A DNA stretch of 64,000 nt from Taudactylus pleione (Eukaryota; Chordata; Amphibia; Anura; Myobatrachidae). The first letter of the stretch is position 1. The number at the start of each line of letters is the position of its first letter. The position numbers were made by a program, and so were the translations under genes. The stretch is from positions 5,413,501 to 5,477,500 of the forward strand of contig JAUIMM010000213.1 in NCBI GenBank assembly GCA_031769625.1, written 5' to 3'. Below, piece by piece: positions 32,826 to 43,988 of the stretch. Under the pieces are notes generated by a model. The model saw only the letters and a program-made list of their open reading frames with translations. It ran no database searches and was not told the origin of the DNA.

Positions 32826-34299
32826 CTTACCTGCTTCATCATCAAAGGTCCACTTTGCAGTCCAATCCAACCAATTTAGTTGAGAAACGTCCTCCGGCCC
32901 TGAATCCTCACCATGAAATGGGCAGGTAAAATTTACTTTCACAAATTTACAGTCGAGGTGGGAACTGCAGAGGTCTACTGAACAGAAGCCACCTTTCTTT
33001 CTGAAGGGTCCATGCTGCATGGGTCACCTTGTGGAGAAACATCACAGAGATGTTGGGGAGTTCTGTGCGTTGTCTTCTGCATCAACATGGTTGCATACAC
33101 AGACCCCATTGGAACTGTATTGTCATCAGTTCACACAGTCATTACAGAGAGGTACTGCAGTTTAAAGAGACAGGCTCCAGTGTAAAATCAGAAGCTTTTG
33201 GGTTAGTCCATCTCTTTTTCTTCAAATGGTTGACGGACACCGCAGATTTCTAATCTCATCTGAGATTAGAAACCTTCCAGACTTTGGACAGAGCTTCCAG
33301 ACTGAAGAATTACAGGCAGGTGGCAGCCCTATTAGTGTATGACGGCTACACTTTTCTTATACAGAAAATACCCTTCACCCTGCACTTTACATACTGTATT
33401 TTTTTTTTTCCCATTTTTTACATGGAATTCTGAAGCAATAAAAGGAAGTGGAATCCAGAGTTTTATACATATAAACTCATATATATTTATTTTGGTACAT
33501 GTGCATTTTAACTGATTTTTGAGCACAAGTCGTTAATTTCATCACTAATTATACTACACTAGATGGCGCTATCTCCCACAAAATTTTTATACGTCTATGT
33601 ATGGGAATGACTGAGTTACTAGCATTCACATCAGCACTCAGATCTCGCACAAAGAAAACTGTTTTCCCAGTGGTGAAGGATTTGAGTCACAAGGAATAGG
33701 ATCAGGTTGAAAGCACTAATCTAATGCTAAAAGATTAGAACAGATGTATTCCTTTGATGATGAACATATCAGGCATCACCATAGCCTCAGTGACTAAAGC
33801 ATTAAGATTATAGGGCAATTCACTCTATGCAAATATTGAGAGCAATAATAAGGTTTGCGTATATATAGATGGGAGACTTGCACCCAGTATTACACGTGCA
33901 CATGTGGGAGTACCCACATTTGAAAGCAGAAAGTCCCCTCCTTCAAATGATGTTTCCCATAGCAGCTATTGTCTGGTGATCACCTGTGGCACGTGGGTCT
34001 CAGCCAATCAGCGGCCGCTACATGTAGAGCAGCCTCTGATTGGCATGCGGGCCGTATGAATTTCAGATGACTAGCGTCTTCTGTCATTCCGCGTAGTATA
34101 GCTATATGTGATAATAACACATATGCCTATACTTGTCCGAGTTGGAACAGTACAGTAGTTTTTTTGTTTTGCCAAGACCCATTGGATGTTACATGGAGAA
34201 GGGGACCGACCTGTGCTAGGACAGAGGTTAGTATTGAATTTTTTTTACAGGTAACCCATTGGAATACTACTTGGACAAGGGGACCAAACAGCTAGCAGT
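32826..34299. other. Gene-free stretch
   Basis: No coding region, RNA gene or transposon protein recognised. A short inverted repeat, TTTCTAATCTCATCTGAGATTAG, lies at 33245-33267. Confidence 0.4.
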
Positions 34300-34970
34300 A
34301 GGTATGTGAGAGTGTGGTAGGTGTGTGCAATAAAATTGTACAATCTACGGTGTTTGTGTCCTTTTTTTCGGTTAACAATTTTTTTTACATCGGTGGTATG
34401 GGTGCCGGCCGCCTGCTGGCACTTGTAGTTCCACAAGTGCCAAAGGGCAGGCACGCTGGCACCTGTAGTTCAGATGGAAAATACAATAGTTTACATCTAT
34501 TTTCACCACTATTACACCCGTACCCACAGTCCATGGGTGTGGGGAAGAGCCCTGGGCTCCAGTATAAGCCTGGGGTGCTCGGCAGAGAGGTGCTCCTTTA
34601 TTTGGGGGGCCTACGCCTCCCGTGAGATCCCTGGCTTGGGCTGACTGGCTTGGGGTGATAATGCTTTGGCCGGGGAGACCCAGTGAAAGGGTCCCCTGGC
34701 TGTGGCATTACACCCCAGTTGAATGAGCCCAGTGCTGGTTATAAAAATAGGGGGACCCCTACGCAATTTTTTTACCTCTATTATTAAAACAAGGACAGCC
34801 TCAGCAGCCCAGTGCTGGTTCCTAAAATACGGGGTACCCCTACTTGTTTTTTCCCCCGCATTTTTAGGAACCAGGACTGGCTGAGCAGCCCGGGGCTGGT
34901 TATACTTTTTTGGGGGGGACCCTACATCACTTTTTTAAAACATTTAACCCTTTTTTACAGGTATAACACA
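34300..34970. repeat. Dispersed repeat with GCCCAGTGCTGGTT units
   Basis: Contains paired modules: TGCTGGCACTTGTAGTTCCAC with a second GCTGGCACCTGTAGTT, then GCAGCCCAGTGCTGGTTCC, GCCCAGTGCTGGTTAT and GCAGCCCGGGGCTGGTTAT. Several blocks face each other in inverted orientation. I read it as a decayed non-autonomous element. Confidence 0.45.
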
Positions 34971-35064
34971 CAAGCAGTCTTCACATATCTCACTGATATG
35001 TGCAGGCTTCTTGCTCTGGAGTGTTTGGCTGCGGTCGGATGAGAAATCTCGATCTAATAGACCA

Positions 35065-35725
35065 CAGGTTCCTCAAACGGTCCTCAGGACCCCAAACAGT
35101 GCATGTTTTCCAGGTCTCCTCACAGAATCACAAGTTAAATAATTAGCGCCACCTGTGGATTTTTTAAATGTGTCAGTGAGTAATGAATACACCTGTGCAC
35201 CTGCTTGGTGACCTGGAAAACGTGAGCTGTGTGGGGTCCTGAGGACAGAGGGCCTGATTCAGAGCCGGACGCTCTGACCAGAGTGCTCGCTCTGAATCAG
35301 GGCTCTCCTCCATTAAAATGGAGCATCCTCCTGGACGCTCGTATAGCTGTGGGTCACCACCCACAGCATATACGAGCGTTCAAAAAGATGGTCGCGATAG
35401 TCTTGACCATCGCGACCATCGGACTTGCGACGGAGACCCTGCGGTAGGGTCTCCCTGCCAGAAGCCCTGGAGTGAGTTTGGCTCTATCTATCGTCTGGCA
35501 GGCACGCCCACCAAATGGGGCATGCTGTCAATCAACATCGACAGCACGCCCCCTTTGGTGCGAGACCCGGAGCGACAGCTTGGCTGTCGCAGTCCGGGTC
35601 TCGCGCATGCGCACGACGGAGCTCCCTCCGTCGTGCGCATGCGCAGTGGGGAACATCGACCCACTTGCGAGCGTACTGCCGCTTGCGAGTGGGTCTGAAT
35701 GACCCCCAGAGTTTGAGAACCACTG
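35065..35725. mobile_element. Non-autonomous hAT-type MITE with nested insertion
   Basis: Ends CAGGTTCCTCAAAC and GTTTGAGAACCACTG (the common CAGTGGTTCTCAAAC hAT terminus, left end missing two bases). Long inner arms match: GGTCCTCAGGACCCC, TGTTTTCCAGGT and their inverses. A 10-base direct repeat TAATAGACCA flanks it (35055-35064, 35726-35735). A PIF-like MITE sits inside the right arm. Confidence 0.78.
35250..35707. repeat. Serial-hairpin PIF-like MITE, copy B
   Basis: Flanked by AGA (35247-35249 and 35708-35710), inside the hAT MITE. Ends GGGCCTGATTCAGAG and GGTCTGAATGACCCCC. Same orientation as copy A but shorter: it lacks the ACTAGT-centred and CCATGG-centred hairpins. It keeps the GCGCATGCGC pair and the ACCATCGCGACCATC hairpin. 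Confidence 0.78.
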
Positions 35726-35735
35726 TAATAGACCA

Positions 35736-36164
35736 TTGGAAAACTCGGTCTCAGCTAAACAGGCTTCTTGGTAAATTTGAGTGTTTCAGAAGCCTGAAAT
35801 CACCTGAGTTTCAGCAAATCAAATCAAGTTTAAAAACAGCAAAACTTGACCAAACATGATTCTTAGTAAATTAACCCCATAGAATCCTGCTGGTTGTAAT
35901 TTGTGGATGATGAATTCATGCTGAAGCAAGAACCACAAAGTATTTAATTGTGGTATTTAAAAAAAAAAAATTCTAAATATCACTTCTTGAAGTTTCAATA
36001 GTAAAACACTCTTTTTTGCCATTTTGGTGAATTTTTATTTGATGTGTGAAAATGAGCAAATAGACTAATTGCATTTTTTTAAGTCTTCTGAAAAAAAATC
36101 AAGGTATAATTTATGTGGGTACCTCATAAAAAAATCATTGATATTGGAATGTGATGAGTGCAAA
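35736..36164. other. Gene-free A/T-rich stretch
   Basis: No gene recognised. Confidence 0.4.
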
Positions 36165-36385
36165 TATGGAGAAATAAACTCAGGAAAGGGGTGAGAAAAA
36201 TCTCTGAAGCAAAGGAGCACGCCAAGAAGTGGCAGCTTTCAAAACTAAATTTACCCAAGGCTTTCAAATCAGCTCTTTTTGCTGATGATCTGAACTCACT
36301 GCTTTTATTCTGAATTTGATGACCAAGTTCAACAACTTTAGAAGCCTCTCCACTTTCAAAATTAATCCCACATATTGGTAGCAAG
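36165..36385 (+). pseudogene. L1/Tx1-like LINE RT fragment around FADD
   Basis: The plus strand reads FKSALFADDLNSLLL (about 36264-36308), followed by a THR/Leu-rich run and LSTFKINPT in another frame. LFADDL with a downstream F-K-I-N is the RT catalytic box region of L1/Tx1-type LINEs. It is too short to name the family. An open frame on the other strand here is a shadow. Confidence 0.55.
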
Positions 36386-36972
36386 GGTGGGAAAGTGAGG
36401 CATCTGCCCTGGGCTTGCCTTCAGGGTTGGAGGTGGCCCACATACCAGTGGCGTAAGTTCATCCTAGACACCCGGAGGAAAGTTATAATGTGGTGCCCCC
36501 GTCACAGCCGCTGACACTGTAATGTAGCAATGCACATGCAGACAGGCTATAGATAGATGAAGGCAGCGGCTGATGGTCTGACATGGAGCTCTCCACTAGT
36601 GTATGGTGGCTTCTCAGGTGCCAGGAAGGGGTGCCATGTATTGGGCGGTTGTGACGTTACACTCCAGGTACATAGTTACAGCCCTAAGTGGGTGGATATG
36701 TTGTGGACAATGGAGGAGGTGCCCCTTCAGAGCTGGAGCCCGGCGGGAGGTGCCTCCATTGTCTCCCATAGTTCTGCCCCTGCCACATACAGTAATCACG
36801 GTGTGCTCCTTTGCATGAGATATTCACACACCTCTCTAGGAACATATCGCCATCCACATTACCCCAGCGGAAAAATTTGCTTTCTTCCTAAAAAGCAGCA
36901 GATGTTCTCTCCCAACCCGGCATCAGCAGGCAGCAGCACCGGTTCACGGGTCCCAGCAGCGTTGCACATACT
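36386..36972. other. Dispersed repeat debris
   Basis: GGTGGGAAAGTGAGGCATCTG and CAGTGGCGTAAGTTCATCC (36449) look like fragments of hAT-type non-autonomous elements. Similar words (GGAGGTGCCCCTTCAG, TGTCTCCCATAGTTCTGCC) also occur inverted at 21726-21790. No gene. Confidence 0.4.
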
Positions 36973-37571
36973 GGGCCTGATTCAGAGCCGCTCGTAAGCG
37001 GCCGCTCGTTCGTTCCGAGCGATGTTAGCCCAACTACGCATGCGTACGGATCGTTATACGCATGCGCTAACCAGTCAGTGCGGCCGAAATTCAAGTGCTC
37101 GCAAAATAGCGAATGCCTGCTATTTTGAGTGACAGAAAGAGGCATATGTGGGTGGTAACAGGGGAAGGTGCTTGAAAATGGGGAGTGGAAATCAGAACGC
37201 AGGCGTGCTTAAAGGTCAAAACGGGCGTTTTATGGGTGTGCATATTTAAAACAGCAGCGTCATTGACCACGTCACTGGGTTATTTTATAGTCAGAACTGC
37301 TCGCAAACTTGTGGTAGCAAACACCAACCCCAAGAATAACGAGCAGTTCATACCCTTGTCGATGTACTCGATTAATCTAATAAATAGCGGACATGACGTA
37401 GGATGCGAGCGGCCAGGGGGCGTATTTTTCCAAAAAACGAACGCAAGTTTTGTTCGCTCGTTCAGACATAGAGGCGTGAACAGACCGCAAACAGCGAACG
37501 GTTCATTTGAATAGCCACCCCTTGTTTTAGAACGACCGACCGCAAATAGCGAGTGGCTCTGAATGAGGGCC
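36973..37571. repeat. PIF-like MITE
   Basis: Ends GGGCCTGATTCAGAGCC and GGCTCTGAATGAGGGCC, flanked by ACT (36970-36972 and 37572-37574). The interior has GAGTGACAGA...GTGGGTGGTAACAGGGGAAGG blocks shared with 42036-42635. Confidence 0.8.
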
Positions 37572-37859
37572 ACTGTATGATGTAATAAGGATGCAATGCT
37601 GCAGAGCCGGGAGAAGATAACAGACAGAAGATGGCATATCTGTAGTAAGTAAAAATAACCAATGCGGGAAGTGGATGGTAGAAGAGGACAACAATAATGA
37701 ACATATGGGAGGGGAGGGGGAGACACATAATGCTAACTAGAGATGAGAGAGGGAGTAATTAAATAACATAAAGTTTTTTTCGGGGGGGGAGTGGTACAAT
37801 AAACACAGGGGAGAAGATATGTGGTTCACAAATAGGGAAAACATTCTGATGCGGCAATA

Positions 37860-38290
37860 TACAGAAAACACAGACCAGGGGACATTAAAAAGGACAGGGG
37901 GCAGTATAAAAACATATGGATGGGGGGCAGTATAAAAAATATGGATGGGGGGAGTATAATATGGAGGGGCGTATAAAGAAAATCCATCCGGACATAATGG
38001 ACAATATAAAGAAAATACAGACAGGGGAACAATATAAAAGGTAGAAGGGACAGTAAAAAAAAAAATGGACAGAGGAGGCAATGTAAAGAACATACAAATG
38101 GAGACAATAAAAAGGAAACAAACAGACATCAGGGGAATATAAAGAAAATACAGACGGGAACAAAATAATGGGGGGGGGGCAGTACATATAAATGGATTGG
38201 GGGGGCAATGTAAAGAAAATACTAATGGGGGCAATATAAGCAAAATACAGACAAGAGGACAATATAAGGAAAATACAGACGGGTGGAGTA
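37860..38290. repeat. Minisatellite of about 30-bp units
   Basis: Irregular tandem units around GGGGACAATATAAAGAAAAT plus ACAGACA. Overlapping minus-strand frames (37737-38343) are open because of the repeat and encode Phe/Pro/Cys-rich strings; I do not regard them as genes. Confidence 0.7.
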
Positions 38291-38496
38291 CCACTTGCAC
38301 CATCCATAGATGACATTAGCAGTACTATCCCTATTGTTGGCAATGGGGAGTCAGGAAAAAAAGTTCAAGCACATTACTCAGCAGCCAGTTGCAGCCGGCA
38401 GTGGTAGGCTGTCAGCAACAGAGTGGAGGACACTGCTTGGCCTCGCCGAAGTAAAAAGTAATTTTAAATACCAGCTGCATATTTGTTAGTATCACT

Positions 38497-39112
38497 GGGC
38501 CTGATTCAGCAAGGAACGCAGTTGCTTAGACGCACGCAATTGGCAGATGGTTGTATACTGCAAGCTGCCAGGACCCGCACAAGCTGTGGTGAGCTTCAGC
38601 TACCGCAGCCTGGCCAATGGGACAACAATCGCAACCGATGGTCGCAATTGTTCCGATGGTGATCCCAGTCTGCGACCTCCGTCTCAGTGCTGCGATCACG
38701 CAGATGCAGAAGGGAGTTGTCAGACACCTCTTCTGCATTTGCATTTAAATTTGACTGAATTGCACATTCGCTTGTGTGCAGCTCTGCAAATCCATCCATC
38801 TCTGCATCAGGCCCTGAGTACCGAGTTTCAGTGTCAAATACAACTAGGTGACGTGTACTATGATGCAGCCTGTTAATTATGCACGCCTCTGAAACTGCAT
38901 TATTTCGATCATGCACGCCTGCGTTCACATCTACACTCCCCCGTTTCTAGTGGCCAGCCCGTTACCACCCACAAACGGCTTCTCCTGTCACTCGCTCTGG
39001 TGGGCTGTCTATGCTCGATCTTTCGCAGTGGTTCGCGCGCTGCATGTGCACAATGCTAAACACCGGCAGCTACGAGCGAACGCTTCTTAGCGTCCGGGTC
39101 TGAATCGGGCCC
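38497..39112. repeat. PIF-like MITE
   Basis: Ends GGGCCTGATTCAGCA and GGTCTGAATCGGGCCC. It shares inner blocks with the MITE at 26029-26598 (GTGTACTATGATGC, TTACCACCCACAAACGG). No convincing target duplication. Confidence 0.7.
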
Positions 39113-39868
39113 TCAGTGTGTTGTCAGTTCCTTTTGTGTTCCTCTCCAATATATTATTGTGACTATTTTCCTCTTCCCCTGTATTGTTGTCACAGTTTGC
39201 CCCTTTGTTTTGTTGTCTTAAGTGTCCTTCACGTAGCATAGTTGGATCACAAGTAAATATTAAGTAAAAAAGGTGGTACTGACGGAGCGCAGATAGACCA
39301 TAGGATTATGGGATCTCACTGGTGTGTCCTCCTCATTTGACATCAATACTCATTTCAATTTATTTCACCTCTTTGTTGGTAATGGATTCAAGGGTATTCT
39401 TAGAACGTTGACTGGTAATTTCCTAGTAATTAGTCTAATAAAAATGTTAATAGTCAGTTGTAATTGAAACTCCATGGTATTTAAGAGTTGTGGGCTGCTA
39501 TTAAAAATCCAGGTTCAACTGATGAAGGTTTCTGAGCAAAGTATGTCTGTGGAGTGCTGTTTTCAGTAGGGTAGTCGTCATGTTGACGTAACATTTTTCT
39601 ACTGTTATAGCCCTAACTCTAACCCCACCCAAAGGCAGCCTAACTCTAACCCTAAATGTACCCTATCTGCAACCTACAGTAAACCTAACCATAAACTTAT
39701 AATGTCAACATAATGACCTGTGTCCTATACAGTTTGCAATTGTTTATGGCACCGCTAATTTTTGGGACCCTAGGCTACTGCATATGCCGATGGTGCAACC
39801 AAAGATGGTGTGACTCCATCACACTGTCCAGCACAAAGGGAAGGCTGAGATTTACATTTGCATAGGGA
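39113..39868. other. Gene-free stretch
   Basis: No gene. A short run of CCTAACTCTAACC units (39605-39700) resembles the telomere-like repeats in this window. Confidence 0.4.
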
Positions 39869-40145
39869 TGTAGTCTGGAACCTGACGGTCTAAATGCCGA
39901 CCGCCGGCTTCCAGACTGCTTTATCCCGACTAGGGACGAATGACAGGCGTCTAAATGTAGGCGCCTGTAATTTGCCCGACGTCGGGAGACCGGCGCCCGG
40001 CATCCCGATCGAGTGGATGCCGGGCGCCGCAGCGGACAGCCGCGGGGGGGGGGGGAAGGGTTAGGGCTCCCGGGGGAGACTTAGGGTTAGGCACCCCCCC
40101 GGGAGGTTAGGGTTAGGCTAGGGGGAGGGAGGGTTGTGGCCGGCG
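39869..40145. repeat. Telomere-like TTAGG-rich dispersed repeat, copy 2
   Basis: Starts GGGATGTAGTCTGGAACC, holds GCCGACCGCCGGCTTCCAG, the GACAGGCGTC/GGCGCCTGTAA hairpin, GGACAGCCGCGG and TTAGGGTTAGGCACCCCCC. Related to 12186-12520, and to 44424-44985 in reverse. The hairpin-bearing end is probably one terminus. Confidence 0.65.
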
Positions 40146-42035
40146 ATAATACATATCACACCCTTTGCATATTCCCACAACCGCTATTGAGAGAGTGGTT
40201 GTAAGCGAGGCTGCATCACCAATTATCTCTGAATCAGGCCCTTTGTTGAAGTCCTGCAGCATCTCTATGTGATTTAGTATGGAAGTCTGTATAACATTAA
40301 TAGTCAGGATAATGTTGTCTGTTAAAATGTCTTATTTGTGTGCAGTGTATCCTACTGGGACTCAAAGATGGCGATGGAAAAAAACACGGGAAAAAGGTAA
40401 GTTACAACCTAAGAGGAACCTGTTGAGTCTTCATATTTGTGATGCTTGGAGGTTGGCATTTATCTCTGATTTTGCTTATACAGAACACTCTAGAATTGAC
40501 TGTTGCTCCTTGACATCTATGACACATATGAATAGATACCAACACTCTGATCAATCTCTACTTTCTTAATTAATCAATATTTGCTAATGTCCTTATGACC
40601 ACTCTGTGGTCTGTCACAGGCCGTGGTTAGATGCTGTGTCTTTAAGCACGCCATTAAAGGAATAAGACTAGTGAAAACCAAATCCTTCTGCACAATACTA
40701 ATAAGCCCATTGTGTAGTTCTGCAGGACACATCGCTGCCTTGTCTGTCATTTCCACAGCCAGATAAGTGTTCAATCTCTGTACAGGCCAGACATTTCCAG
40801 GCAAGGAACTCACCCCATAACAAAACCCAGTCTGGGTATTTGAAACACATGTAACAAAGGATGTGACATTGAAGGCGATGCATAGAGTGATTTCCTTCTT
40901 CAGTTCACATGGTAACTAATGTAAACAGTACAATAGATACTTAGACATACACATTCGTTTATATCGATACTTATGGTTATTTATTGTTAATGGTGGTTGT
41001 CCTTGGCAATAGTTCTTTTACCAATTCAGAAATTTTGGTTACAGAGAAATGTTCATGATGCTGTACCTTAAATAAGTCGTGGATAATGAAAATGTATCTT
41101 TTTTTTATAATTGCTCCTTGGTTAAAACAAAAATGTTCAAGAGTTCATAGAAATAATCTTTTTTATACTATTCTAATCCCTGAAACCTCAGTTCTCCTTG
41201 TAAATTGTTGATAGTGGCCACATTGCGTGCTTGGAAATAAATGTGAATCTACGCCTGTACTTAGAGGTGGCCGCATCTAGCTGTGAAAGTAGCCATCATC
41301 ACCATTAGTGCACAATTGCCCCAGCCCTACCCTTGGTGCAATAGATCCTTCTGAAACCATGGTCACCTCTGAGTCCATTGCAATTTCAGCTACATGCACA
41401 AGGCACACATATTCTTGTTGGCAGCCCGTTAACCAACTCTAGCAGAGATGCGGATGGCTATGACTCTGAATCGCCCAAAGTTGCTCTGAGTTGCTTATGT
41501 TCGACTATGCAGTGTGAAATTTATCAAGGATATGTCTGGAAAACGAACGTGCATCGAACTCTGCATCAGCCCCATTGTTAGGACCGGTTTTACAGATACG
41601 CTGGTTACGCGGCCGTGTAGGGCACCCTGGCCCGGCCACATCCAGCGACATGTAAATTTAAGCTCGGACGGGTGGCAGTAAGACTGTGTCACTGTGACAC
41701 AGCTGTCTGCACTACACCATTACAAGTCCCTCCTCAAAAAGAAAAAAGGCGGGCAGAGGCACATCCACTGTCTGTGCTTTTGAATTAGACAGCCTTTTGC
41801 TGCAGGTCAGCTTGTTTGGTATTTGTTTGGTGTTGGATTTAATGTGGATTAAGTTTGGTGCCGGGTTGGGGGCAATATTTACACAGCACTGTTAATTCAC
41901 ATTATCTTGACCCTTCTAACCATGAGGATCATACCTCAAATGTGTGTGTGTGAGTGTGTGTGTTTGGAATGAAACACCTCCTCTCAGAGCGTTCAGATTC
42001 CCAACTGTACAGTAGCCCCCCTGAAACCAAACTTA
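40146..42035. other. Gene-free stretch downstream of ABHD8
   Basis: No recognised gene. One exon-like island (40343-40397, between a CAG and a GTAAGT) is discussed among the rejected items. The (TG)n run at 41940-41962 is a simple repeat. Confidence 0.4.
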
Positions 42036-42635
42036 GGACCTGATTCAAACCCGCTCGCTAAGGCGCGATCGCTCGCTCTGAGCGATTTTCTTCCATCTGC
42101 GCATGCATATAATTCGCAATGTGCGTGCGCAAGCCATTCGTTGCGATCTTATTTTGGTAGCTCGTAAGCCACTATCAGGTCGCTACTTTGAGTGACAGAT
42201 AGTGCCGTTTGTGGGTGGCAACAGGGGAAGGTGCATGTAAACGGGGGAGTGGATGTGCGAACGCAGGCGTATCTGGCCGCCAAAACGGCGTTTAAAGGGC
42301 GTGCATAATTAGCAAAGTAGCGTCATTATACACGTCACCTGCATGTATTTCAGCCAGCGCTGGTCGCTGTGCTTGCGGCAGGCTAAGGCAACCCCAAGGG
42401 CTGCGAGCAGCTCCGATGGCTCACGATGGTCTCGATTAATCCTTCATTTCCCAGAGATAACGTGTGTTGCGAGAGGCAGGGGCGCGTCTTCAGACATTTG
42501 CGCGCGCACTTTGCCGTAGCTCACTAAAACATAGTGGTCGTCCTTACGCGACGCAGTGCGAGCGCTTCATTTAAATATCCGGTCCCTTTTTGCCAGCGAG
42601 CGATCGCCTCTTGCGAGCGGGTCTGAATCAGGTCC
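42036..42635. repeat. PIF-like MITE
   Basis: Ends GGACCTGATTCAAACCC and GGGTCTGAATCAGGTCC, flanked by TTA (42033-42035 and 42636-42638). This is the cleanest example of the family's 3-bp duplication. It has long internal inverse arms including CGCTCGCTAAGG and TTTGCCAGCGAGCG, and a GTGACAG...GTGGGTGGCAACAGGGG block. Confidence 0.85.
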
Positions 42636-42638
42636 TTA

Positions 42639-43835
42639 ATCTGCAGTAAATCCCAGTTACAGTGCAGAAGACAATATTTGCCATTGTCAACCATTCTCAC
42701 AATCACGGTTACATCTCAAGACAAAAATAATAGGCATCCGGACCCCAGACATGACAAAGAATAAAGGAGCTCTTAAAGTAGAGGGTGTTGTAGAATAATC
42801 ATTTAAGTCTTGTGAGAATTGTAATAAAATATCTATTTAATATCGCCCATAACATGTACACATCTCAAGATAGTTACATTATAGTAATATACATATAGGT
42901 ATAATCATTAGAGCAAAGTGTAATGTGTTGTCCTTTAGATCTATAGTATATTTACATTCCATTGTACTGTGCTGCAGATAACATTGTTATATTTTACTAA
43001 ATCCTTCATATACTGTTGGTTTGATGCTTTCTCCATAAAGACAAATAAACAAGAAAATTAGAAAATATAAATAAATGACATGTTTACTTGGATTTAATAC
43101 TGCCTTCATGTGTACAACTAAAGGGAAAAGACTGGACAGTCATCCTAAATATGAGCCACATAGACTACATTATTAACAGTATTTATCTTTCTTTATGTGT
43201 TCTTTATCCAATGTATTCAATTTCTACATGTAGCCTCTTATTAACCAGCAGGCCTTACATATAAATATAGATTGTATGTCAATACTTAGAACTGTTCTGC
43301 TGCCAGTGATTTATTTTTGGCCATAAAGACATAAACAGCGAGCTGTATACAGCCACAAATATTTTGCAGATGGATTATCAATGTATTTTGGTTCATAATA
43401 ATTATTCAGTATTTTATATTCACTTCACCAGTTCTCGGTACTCGAAAATAAATTCCTTCCTCATGTTGGGCTTATGGCCAACAAGGTTCTTTAAAAGTAA
43501 CATACCACAATTCTACAATAATGGTCAATCTGATGTGTTACCAGCAAGGGACCTTGGGCAGCCTCTCCCTGTTTCCTACAACTTCTTATGGCTGAATAGG
43601 AGGTCAGTGGTGGAGGACCTCTTTTGAAAGCTGCATTATATTAAGTTCCTGAATTATTGTGAACAATATTCTCCCTGGACGCCATCTTCTGGGAGCCAAA
43701 GTCTAAAACCTCGGCCAGTAGTTTGCGGACCACCAGACGTCTCCTCCAAACTTAGCGACTTAGGTCATTGTTTGGGATTATAGCAGAAAAGTCTCTCTTC
43801 TGTTTCTCGGCATGATCAGCTATGACTTTTCCTCT
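42639..43835 (-). other. ABHD8 3' UTR and downstream region (inferred)
   Basis: No coding sequence. It lies 3' of the ABHD8 stop on the minus strand. The first AATAAA on that strand is at 43310-43315, about 520 bases after the stop, which would give a 3' UTR of about 0.55 kb. That end is inferred only. Confidence 0.4.
43310..43315 (-). terminator. Candidate ABHD8 polyadenylation signal
   Basis: AATAAA on the minus strand, 520 bases after the TGA stop. It is the canonical hexamer, but such hexamers are common in A/T-rich DNA and no transcript supports it. Confidence 0.35.
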
Positions 43836-43988
43836 TCACTCATTCACACCTTCGTCTGCACCTGTGTTCTGCACCTCCGGCTCCCATAAGAAAAACTCAT
43901 GGAGTAGAGTGTTAACAGTTTCTGGACACTCCAGCATGACCATGTGACTGCCCTCTTCTATCACCTTCAGAAATGTGATTAGCAGGAT
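43836..43988 (-). CDS. ABHD8: ABHD8 coding exon 4 (terminal)
   Basis: 153 bases: residues 376-425 and TGA (43838-43836). Acceptor CACCCACAG. It begins [16 protein letters not shown], with His390 of the triad, then [20 protein letters not shown] and a short divergent tail. The intron before it is about 2.95 kb and contains several MITEs. Confidence 0.95.
   Translation of the reverse strand: MLLITFLKVIEEGSHMVMLECPETVNTLLHEFFLWEPEVQNTGADEGVNE

Noticed and set aside
37737..38343. Overlapping Phe/Pro/Cys-rich open frames on the minus strand
   Set aside because: Again a minisatellite read in several frames.
39600..39700. CCTAACC-type runs as a telomere or chromosome end
   Set aside because: Short, degenerate and scattered through the window within a dispersed repeat; no true telomeric array.
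40343..40397. Exon-like island: TTGTGTGCAG before and GTAAGT after a 55-base segment
   Set aside because: Good splice-site look, but no translation matches a protein I know and no partner exons are nearby; one short island is expected by chance.
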